A stretch of DNA of 12,868 nucleotides from Deltaproteobacteria bacterium (GTDB lineage Bacteria > Desulfobacterota > Dissulfuribacteria > Dissulfuribacterales > QOAL01), in NCBI GenBank assembly GCA_026988585.1, contig JALSKY010000189.1, forward strand, positions 1-12,868. Reading direction: 5' to 3'. Position 1 is the first letter of the stretch, and each line of letters opens with the position of its first letter. The position numbers and the translations under genes are program-made. The notes beneath the pieces are model-generated. The model had not been told where the DNA came from. It saw nothing but the letters and a program-made list of their open reading frames with translations, and made no database searches. Positions 6,505-12,868 of the stretch are shown here, in pieces.

Positions 6505-7111
6505 AAGAGGTGAAGACCTTCATCAGACCATAGAATGGCATCTTTTTCCCCTGTTTCATCACGGATGCCTTGAGTTTCAGTGTGTAAGAGGTGTCTTTGT
6601 CTAAGCTGGCAAGAGGAATCAGAGGCAGATCACTTAGATGCGTTATATATCTCTTTGCCTCTTCCATTGTGTTGAAATTGATAACCTTTAGACTGGGATA
6701 GTTTTCCGATATGAGATAACTGTTTCTGATATTGTGATAGGTAACTGTTCTGGTCAGTTTGAGATTGACTATCTCACTGTTCCAGAAAAAACCCTTTTTC
6801 AGGATAATTATTTCATAGGTGAATTTTACAGGTATTCCCGACTGAATGGTCTGGGTTATAGGGAAGGTAAAACCGTTTTTCAATGCAAAGGAGAGATGCA
6901 GCTTTCCCCTCTTCTCTGTAAGGGAAACATCATCTATGGAGAGCTTCTCCTCCTGGATGGCAAAGGAGTAGATATTCAGTGGAATCTCTCTGATATGCGG
7001 CATCATTGGTGACGTCAGGATGAAAATGATGCTCCATACAGTTATGAAGACCCATTTTACCCCTGTTTTGAAGCCGGTATCTCTCCTTTTCACCCCTTTT
7101 GTTTGAGCCAT
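6461..7111 (-). CDS. DUF4390 family membrane-anchored protein
   Basis: A 216-residue protein with a basic N-terminus and one hydrophobic segment (about 19-36) that reads as an uncleaved signal anchor or signal peptide, placing the remaining roughly 175 residues outside the cytoplasmic membrane. The body is beta-rich with alternating hydrophobic residues, including GIPVKFTYEI and a FFWNSEIV stretch followed by LTRTVTYH, which matches my knowledge of DUF4390. Proteins of this family are repeatedly encoded immediately upstream of ntrY, and that holds here: its stop codon lies inside or abuts the ntrY start region. A role in signal input or envelope assembly with NtrY is plausible but unproven. 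The ATG at 7111 follows GGAAAAGG at a workable distance and 46 nt after the polyprenyl synthase stop. Confidence 0.75.
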   Translation of the reverse strand: MAQTKGVKRRDTGFKTGVKWVFITVWSIIFILTSPMMPHIREIPLNIYSFAIQEEKLSIDDVSLTEKRGKLHLSFALKNGFTFPITQTIQSGIPVKFTYEIIILKKGFFWNSEIVNLKLTRTVTYHNIRNSYLISENYPSLKVINFNTMEEAKRYITHLSDLPLIPLASLDKDTSYTLKLKASVMKQGKKMPFYGLMKVFTSFEMETDWYVLKFSY

Positions 7112-7157
7112 AAGAGCCTTTTCCAGAAAACAGCATCATGAACAGGAGGAGCATCTC

Positions 7158-8174
7158 CTATTTGCGCCGCTCCAGCACATATCCAGCAAGAACCTTGAGA
7201 TTTTCCATTATTTCAGAGTGTGGAAAGATATCCAGTCTTTCGCAGGCGCTGTTTATGAGTCCTTTCGCCCTGGTATAGGTGTATTTTATCGCTCCAGTCT
7301 CCAGGAGCACCTCCTTGACCCATTTGAATTCTGAAGGGGTTACATAGCCCTGGGAAAGTATGGCCTTCAGCCTCTCTCTCTGTTCAGGTGATGCCTTTTC
7401 CAGGCCCACAACAATGGGAAGTGTAAGCTTTCCTTCGGCAAGGTCGGTTCCAACAGCCTTTCCCAACTCCTCGGAATCAGCCATATAATCGAGAAGGTCA
7501 TCAACCAGCTGAAAGGCCTGCCCTACCAGGAGTCCATAACCTGAAATGGCATCAACTTTGTCCCTGGAACCCTTTGCCAGATATGCACCGATCCGGCAGG
7601 AGGTTGAGATGAGAGAGGCCGTTTTCCTGTCAACCACCTTGAAATATGTCTCCTCATCAAATGATGGAACCTTTGCATGGAGAAGCTGGATTATCTCTCC
7701 TTCTGCCATGAGGGCAACGGTCTTGGAGATGGCCCTGGCGATACGGATATCCTCAAATCTTGTGGCAAGCTCTATTGCCCTTGCATACATGAAATCTCCA
7801 ACCAGGACTGCAGCACTGTTCCCCCAGAGTTTATAGGCAGGTGTCTTGCCTCGCCGTTTCTCTCCTCCATCCACCACATCGTCATGGAGAAGGCTTGCTG
7901 CATGGAGATACTCAGGGACAGCGGCCAGGTCATAAATATCTTCACCTTCAAAACCACAGAGCCTGGCTGCACATACCGTGAGAAGAGGCCTGAGCCTCTT
8001 GCCACCGGCAAAGAGTATATGGCCACTAACCTGGTTGACAAAAGATATGTGTGAGGCAAAATGTTTCTTTAACGAGTTTTCTATCAGAAGCAGGTCAGGC
8101 TCGAAGAAGCCCATCACCTCTTCCATAGCCTTTTTTGAGATTTTATTCCTGTTTTGGATTAGAGTTACCACCAC
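7158..8174 (-). CDS. ispB: Long-chain polyprenyl diphosphate synthase (IspB-like)
   Basis: A 338-residue trans-prenyltransferase that condenses isopentenyl diphosphate onto an allylic primer to make the quinone side chain. Family motifs are complete: GGKRLRP (57-63), the first Asp-rich motif DDVVD (98-102) followed by KRRGK, and the second Asp-rich motif DDLLD (225-229) after GQAFQLVDD, with EGKLTLP downstream. The residue five before the first Asp-rich motif is Ala (A93), and small residues there favour long products, so octaprenyl-like length is likely; exact chain length cannot be read. Translation starts at GTG (two tandem GTG codons; the first has GAGG five nt upstream). It is the first gene of the operon continuing into DUF4390, ntrY and ntrX, and is divergent from mutS. 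Confidence 0.9.
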   Translation of the reverse strand: MVVTLIQNRNKISKKAMEEVMGFFEPDLLLIENSLKKHFASHISFVNQVSGHILFAGGKRLRPLLTVCAARLCGFEGEDIYDLAAVPEYLHAASLLHDDVVDGGEKRRGKTPAYKLWGNSAAVLVGDFMYARAIELATRFEDIRIARAISKTVALMAEGEIIQLLHAKVPSFDEETYFKVVDRKTASLISTSCRIGAYLAKGSRDKVDAISGYGLLVGQAFQLVDDLLDYMADSEELGKAVGTDLAEGKLTLPIVVGLEKASPEQRERLKAILSQGYVTPSEFKWVKEVLLETGAIKYTYTRAKGLINSACERLDIFPHSEIMENLKVLAGYVLERRK

Positions 8175-8260
8175 TGTGACCTCAAGGATTACAAATTTTT
8201 TAATAAGGAAATAACATAAGAACCGAATAATTGAAAGGTTGATGGTCTAAACTTTAAAAA
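8175..8260. promoter_or_regulatory. Divergent intergenic region, ispB / mutS
   Basis: This 86-bp AT-rich gap must hold the leftward promoter of the ispB-ntrX operon and probably the rightward promoter of mutS. I found only weak sigma-70-like hexamers on either strand and no sigma-54 -24/-12 box. The GAGG for the GTG start of ispB is at its left edge. No strong Shine-Dalgarno precedes the mutS ATG. Confidence 0.5.
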
Positions 8261-11119
8261 ATGGCACGCAAGGAACAGGAACTCACCCCTATGCTCAGGC
8301 AGTACCTGGAGATAAAAGAGAAGTATCAGGACTGCATCCTCTTCTACCGTATGGGTGACTTCTATGAGATGTTTTATGAAGATGCGGTAAGGGCATCCAT
8401 GCTGCTGGATATAACCCTGACCACAAGGGATAGAAAGAAGGAAAATCCTGTTCCCATGTGCGGAATCCCCTTTCACGCTGCTGAGGGATATATAGTCCGA
8501 TTGGTCAGGGCCGGAGAAAAGGTGGCCATTTGCGAACAGACCGAGGATCCCAGAAAGGCCAAGGGTATAGTAAGGCGGGAGGTGGTCAGGGTGGTCACTC
8601 CTGGGCTCATCTCACTTGCCGGGGGGTTGGATGCCAGGGAGAACAACTATCTCGCTGCCATATCTCCTGACAGGTCTGGCAGCGGGTTTGGTTTTGCTTT
8701 TGTGGATATCTCTACTGGTGAATTCAGGACTACCTGGTTCAGGGAGCAGAGAGAACTGCTGGGAGAGGTGTTCAGGATCGAGTCCAGGGAGCTGCTTCTG
8801 CCAGATTCTTTCAGGGATTCAGAGCTTGTTTCCGGTCTTCTTCAGACATTTTCCAATCTCTTCATAAGTTATCGTCCGGAGAGTTGGTTTCGTTTTGAAA
8901 GGGCAGAGCAGATCCTGAAGGATCATTTTGGGGTGATCACCCTGGATGGATTTGGTCTTGCCCTTCAGGAAGATAGACCCCGTAACAGGGAGAAGGGTCA
9001 GGATAACTCCCTTTCTGTCGCATCGGCAGGTGCCCTGCTCAAATACTGCATGGAGACCCAGAAGGGTGATCTTTCTCACATATCAGCCCTGCTTCCATAC
9101 AGGATAAATGATTATCTCATGATAGATGAGTGTACAAAACGCCACCTGGAACTGGTCCAGAACTCCCTGGACGGCACTGCTTCCAGGACCCTGCTCTCTG
9201 TGATAGACCATACCACTACTGCCATGGGGGCCAGGCTCCTGAAGAGATGGCTTCTTTATCCTTTAATGGATCAAAAGGCTATAGAGGCCCGTCTCGATGC
9301 AGTGGAGTTCTATCTGAAAAATGAGAAATTAAGGAATGATGTCCGGCGGATTTTGAAGGGTGTACATGACCTGGAAAGGGTTTTGGGAAGGGTCATTCTT
9401 GGAAATGCCAATGCCAGGGATTTGACTTCATTAAAAAAATCCCTTTCCGTCGTCCCTTCTCTTAATCATCTGTATGAAAGAATTCCAGATGAAAAAAAGG
9501 GGGAGGAAGAAACAGCCTCTGCAATCATGGCTGCTTCAGGGCCAGAAGAGGATGGAGATGGTTTTGTGCAGAAAAGTGGTGATAACGATAATCTTCCTTC
9601 CATGCTGCAAAGACTCCTTCTGGATATGAACAGATTGTCTGGCCTGCTTCAGCCATTGGTTACTCTCATCCACAGGGCTGTGAGGGAGGATGCGCCACTC
9701 ACTTTGAGAGATGGAAAACTGATTAGAAAGGGGTTCAATCCCGAACTGGATGAACTCATCGAGATACAGCAGGGAGGCCGCTCCTTCATTGCGGGTATCG
9801 AGTCAAACGAGCGGGAAAGGACAGGTATCTCCTCTCTAAAGGTGGGCTATAACAAGGTATTTGGTTACTACATAGAGATCCCCAAGAGCAAGGTTGGAGA
9901 GGTCCCGGATGAATATATAAGAAAACAGACCCTGGTCAATGCAGAGAGGTATATAACCCCTGAACTCAAAGAGATAGAAGCCAGAATTTTGACGGCCCAG
10001 GAGAGGCGTCTCCAGATCGAGTATGAAATTTTTCAGGAAATATCTGGAAAAGTGGCAGAAGAGAGGCTGACTATCCAGAAAATCGCCAATATTTTGGCAA
10101 CCATGGACTGCCTTGTGTCTCTGGCTGAGACTGCCTTTGAAAATCGTTACACCAGGCCGGTGTTATCTGAAGGGTTTGATCTGGAAATAAAAGGGGGGCG
10201 CCATCCTGTGGTGGAAAAGACCCTGGCTGAGGCCTTTGTGCCAAACGATATCTCTTTCACCCGGGAAGATTCGGTGCTTATTTTGATAACCGGCCCGAAT
10301 ATGGCTGGAAAATCAACAATTTTAAGACAGACTGCCCTGATAGTCATTATGGCCCAGATGGGATGTTTCGTACCGGCAGAATCTGCAGTTATACCGGTTA
10401 CTGATCAGATCTTTACCAGGGTTGGTGCCACAGACTATCTTTCTCGCGGACAGAGCACCTTCATGGTGGAGATGAGTGAGACTGCAAACATCCTCAACAA
10501 TGCAACCCCGCAAAGTCTTGTGATTCTGGATGAGATCGGGCGGGGTACCAGTACACATGATGGCCTGGCCATTGCATGGGCAGTGGCAGAGTATCTTCTG
10601 TCCATGGGTGCCGGAGATGATGGAAGGGGTGAAAAGGGAGGTGTCAAGACCCTGTTTGCGACCCATTATCATGAGTTGACCGCCCTGGAGAAGCGGGATG
10701 CCAGGGTTAAAAACATGCATGTAGAGGTACAGGAGTTTCAGGGTTCAATAGCCTTTCTCCACACCCTGAAACAGGGCGGAACAAGCAAGAGTTACGGTAT
10801 CCAGGTAGCTGCCCTTGCAGGAGTACCACGTCCTGTTGTTGAACGTGCCAATGATATACTCAGTGAGATAAACAGAAATGTTGGCAGGGGAAAGATGGTC
10901 CCTGCTGCCTCAGGAGATGATATCGGCACAAAGGTGATTGTGCAGAAGGCATTACCCATGGTGGTGGAGAGAGATGGCGGACTAAGGAAAAGATTGAAAG
11001 ATATCGATTTGGATAATATTACTCCATTACAGGCACTCAATATCTTGGCAGAGTTGAAACAGGATGCCCTTGGCGGCAAGACCTCAGGACAGGTAAAAAG
11101 GCCTGGAAGAAACAGATAA
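8261..11119 (+). CDS. mutS: DNA mismatch repair protein MutS
   Basis: A 952-residue mismatch-recognition ATPase that binds mispairs as a dimer and recruits MutL. The N-terminal domain has the mismatch-wedge motif RMGDFYEMF, with F34 and E36 the Phe-X-Glu pair. Connector, lever and clamp domains follow. The ATPase domain has Walker A GPNMAGKST (678-686), STFMVEM, Walker B LVILDEIGRGTSTHDG (D757/E758), the ATHYHEL motif and a dimer-interface helix-turn-helix ending near SYGIQVAALAGVP. Near the C-terminus LDNITPLQALNILAELK is typical. The protein is about 100 residues longer than E. coli MutS, partly from an acidic low-complexity insertion at about 406-447 in the lever region and a glycine-rich loop at about 783-795. 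The first ATG fits the family start despite lacking a clear ribosome binding site. The amidase gene follows after 13 nt, implying co-transcription. Confidence 0.97.
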   Translation: MARKEQELTPMLRQYLEIKEKYQDCILFYRMGDFYEMFYEDAVRASMLLDITLTTRDRKKENPVPMCGIPFHAAEGYIVRLVRAGEKVAICEQTEDPRKAKGIVRREVVRVVTPGLISLAGGLDARENNYLAAISPDRSGSGFGFAFVDISTGEFRTTWFREQRELLGEVFRIESRELLLPDSFRDSELVSGLLQTFSNLFISYRPESWFRFERAEQILKDHFGVITLDGFGLALQEDRPRNREKGQDNSLSVASAGALLKYCMETQKGDLSHISALLPYRINDYLMIDECTKRHLELVQNSLDGTASRTLLSVIDHTTTAMGARLLKRWLLYPLMDQKAIEARLDAVEFYLKNEKLRNDVRRILKGVHDLERVLGRVILGNANARDLTSLKKSLSVVPSLNHLYERIPDEKKGEEETASAIMAASGPEEDGDGFVQKSGDNDNLPSMLQRLLLDMNRLSGLLQPLVTLIHRAVREDAPLTLRDGKLIRKGFNPELDELIEIQQGGRSFIAGIESNERERTGISSLKVGYNKVFGYYIEIPKSKVGEVPDEYIRKQTLVNAERYITPELKEIEARILTAQERRLQIEYEIFQEISGKVAEERLTIQKIANILATMDCLVSLAETAFENRYTRPVLSEGFDLEIKGGRHPVVEKTLAEAFVPNDISFTREDSVLILITGPNMAGKSTILRQTALIVIMAQMGCFVPAESAVIPVTDQIFTRVGATDYLSRGQSTFMVEMSETANILNNATPQSLVILDEIGRGTSTHDGLAIAWAVAEYLLSMGAGDDGRGEKGGVKTLFATHYHELTALEKRDARVKNMHVEVQEFQGSIAFLHTLKQGGTSKSYGIQVAALAGVPRPVVERANDILSEINRNVGRGKMVPAASGDDIGTKVIVQKALPMVVERDGGLRKRLKDIDLDNITPLQALNILAELKQDALGGKTSGQVKRPGRNR

Positions 11120-11132
11120 TATATTGAATCAG

Positions 11133-12868
11133 ATGAGACTTTCAACAGGATACAGAGGGGTGATCCATCCTCCCCTGTTCCTATTCTCCATTTTTTTTCT
11201 CTCTTTTCTCTTTTGGATGGCAGAGGGAGAACTCCGTTCGCAGGCCCTTTCTGCAACCAAGCAGTATTCTTCAGCAGAAGCGGATTACAGAAAGGCCAAA
11301 AAGGCCTATGATCATCTGGCCAAAAGTCAGAGGCTGAGGAAGTACAGGAAGAACTGGGAAAATGTCATAGTCAAGTTCAGAAAGGTTTATCTCACCCATT
11401 CCCAGGACCAGGAAGTTGCTGCCAAGGCACTTTTCATGATGGGACGCTGTTACAATGAGCTCTATGGATACTCTATGAGGATGTCCGATATTCAGGAGGC
11501 CCTGGAGCGATATCAGGTCCTGGTGGAGTACTATCCCAAGAGTCGCCTGGCCGATGATGCCCTTTATGAGATAGGGCAGATCTATAAACGCACAGGAAGA
11601 CCAAGCAGTGCCATAAAGGCATGGAGACGTCTTCTGGCAGATTATCCCTCAGGAAGTCATTCAAAACTTGCAAAGACCCGTCTCAAGGGGATGGGAGTCA
11701 ACCCCTCTATCTCTCCCAGCAACCTTCTTGAAACTAATGGTAAAAACGGCAGGTCCAGGCCAGCCTCTGCCAAACATCCGGCAACCATCCACAATATCAG
11801 ATACTGGTCTGATGCCGATTATACCAGGGTGGTAATAGATTCTGACAGGGCCGTTACCATCAAAAAGGGTTTTCTTCCAGCAAACAGAAAGGCTGGTCTT
11901 CCCAAGAGGCTATATCTGGACCTGGAGCCCGCATACAAGGCCTTGACCCTGAAGGATCAGGTGAAGATAGACAATGGGCTCCTGAAAGGGGTCAGGATAG
12001 CTCAGTACCGTCCCAGGACTGTGCGGGTGGTGTTCGACCTTGCCCGGACTGAAAAGACCAAGGTGTTCTATCTTGAAGGCCCTTTCCGCGTTGTAGTGGA
12101 TGCCTTTGGCTCCCAATATACCAGGAAAAAGGAATCGGAACCCTGTCCGGTGCCCCCGGTTTATAAGGATAAAGGAGGCAGGGGTTCAGGCAAGGATCTG
12201 TCTCTGGCCCAGCAGCTGGGGCTTTGTGTCAGGCGAATCGTGATAGATCCTGGTCATGGGGGCAAGGATCCTGGCGCCATTGGTCCCACGCGGCTCAAGG
12301 AAAAATATGTGGTTCTGAAGATAGCAAAAAAACTGAAGCGCAGGCTGGAAAAGGAGATTGGCTGTCAGGTTATCTTAACAAGAAGTAAGGATAGGTATCT
12401 GCCTCTAACCCAGCGGACGGCCATAGCCAACTCCAGAAAGGCTGATCTCTTTATCTCTATCCATGCCAATGCGGCCCCCTATCGTAAATTACGCGGAGTT
12501 GAGACCTATTTCCTCAATTTTGCCCTGGATGAGGATGCCATGAGGGTTGCTGCAAGGGAAAACGCTACATCTACAAAGCGTATTGGTGAGCTTAAGAGCA
12601 TATTGGATGAAATATTGAAAAATAGCAAGGTCAAAGAGTCGTCCAGGCTGGCGGCTGAGGTCCAGAACAACCTGGTGGGCACCCTGGCCCATAGATATCG
12701 AAGGGTAAGGAATCTTGGAGTTAAGCAGGCACCATTTTTTGTGCTCATCGGTGCAAGGATGCCTTCTGTTCTGGTAGAGGTCTCCTTCATCAGTAATCGG
12801 GAAGAGGAGAAGAGACTCAAATCCGATGCCTATCTTGAGCGGATTGCCCAGGGTATTGCCAAAGGGAT
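11133..12868 (+). CDS. N-acetylmuramoyl-L-alanine amidase, TPR-AMIN-Amidase_3 (partial, runs off window)
   Basis: The frame is open from the ATG at 11133 to the window end (578 codons seen, no stop). Residues 15-29 are strongly hydrophobic, a signal peptide or anchor. Residues about 35-185 are helical with TPR-like repeats (clearest at 134-175, starting YPKSRLADDALYEIG). An AMIN domain (about 219-327) normally targets such enzymes to the septum or peptidoglycan. The zinc hydrolase domain shows ligands H375 in DPGHGG, E390 in KEKYV and H444 in SIHANA, plus catalytic E549 in VEVSFISN, so it should cleave the bond between muramic acid and the stem peptide in the periplasm. It resembles AmiC/AmiB with an added N-terminal TPR region. 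The start lacks a clear ribosome site but gives a complete signal sequence. It sits 13 nt after mutS. Confidence 0.93.
   Translation, partial: MRLSTGYRGVIHPPLFLFSIFFLSFLFWMAEGELRSQALSATKQYSSAEADYRKAKKAYDHLAKSQRLRKYRKNWENVIVKFRKVYLTHSQDQEVAAKALFMMGRCYNELYGYSMRMSDIQEALERYQVLVEYYPKSRLADDALYEIGQIYKRTGRPSSAIKAWRRLLADYPSGSHSKLAKTRLKGMGVNPSISPSNLLETNGKNGRSRPASAKHPATIHNIRYWSDADYTRVVIDSDRAVTIKKGFLPANRKAGLPKRLYLDLEPAYKALTLKDQVKIDNGLLKGVRIAQYRPRTVRVVFDLARTEKTKVFYLEGPFRVVVDAFGSQYTRKKESEPCPVPPVYKDKGGRGSGKDLSLAQQLGLCVRRIVIDPGHGGKDPGAIGPTRLKEKYVVLKIAKKLKRRLEKEIGCQVILTRSKDRYLPLTQRTAIANSRKADLFISIHANAAPYRKLRGVETYFLNFALDEDAMRVAARENATSTKRIGELKSILDEILKNSKVKESSRLAAEVQNNLVGTLAHRYRRVRNLGVKQAPFFVLIGARMPSVLVEVSFISNREEEKRLKSDAYLERIAQGIAKG

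Noticed and set aside
8262..8280. Sigma-54-like TGGCAC near the mutS start
   Set aside because: It lies within the coding sequence and lacks the TTGC half at the required spacing.
1..12868. CRISPR array or toxin-antitoxin module
   Set aside because: No regularly spaced repeats with unique spacers and no small paired genes with such motifs were seen.

Overview
The window looks like chromosome from a Gram-negative, delta-proteobacterial type of bacterium (Desulfobacterota/Thermodesulfobacteriota or a close relative). This is an inference from gene content and order: an NtrY/NtrX pair with a DUF4390 protein directly upstream, a long-chain polyprenyl synthase, MutS, and a periplasmic TPR-AMIN-Amidase_3 cell-wall hydrolase. 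No rRNA or taxon-specific marker is present, so the assignment is tentative.

Layout. Positions 1-1166 hold no credible protein gene. The first 420 bases are AT-rich and carry short direct repeats and one 11-bp inverted repeat. From about 425 to 1014 the plus strand is dense in perfect or near-perfect stems separated by purine-rich loops, which is how a large structured RNA looks; I do not recognise the family. Positions 1167-2835 contain an IS110-family element: an intact DEDD/serine transposase on the minus strand, preceded by a strong ribosome binding site and followed by a hairpin-rich non-coding stretch that could encode its bridge (seeker) RNA. The element ends are not resolved.

Positions 2849-8174 (minus strand) form a compact four-gene operon read as ispB-like polyprenyl synthase, DUF4390 membrane-anchored protein, ntrY sensor kinase, ntrX sigma-54 activator. 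Gaps are 46 nt, then an overlap or abutment, then 5 nt. The IS110 element lies immediately downstream of ntrX. After an 86-bp AT-rich divergent intergenic region, positions 8261-12868 (plus strand) carry mutS and, 13 nt later, an N-acetylmuramoyl-L-alanine amidase gene that runs off the window.

How the genes fit together. NtrY and NtrX form a membrane-to-DNA phosphorelay activating sigma-54 promoters; the co-transcribed DUF4390 protein is a plausible envelope partner. IspB supplies the quinone side chain. MutS and the amidase serve mismatch repair and cell separation or peptidoglycan turnover. The least explained parts are the non-coding 425-1014 region with its possible plus-strand terminator near 1221-1252, the RNA component of the IS110 element, and cysteine clusters in both NtrY and NtrX.
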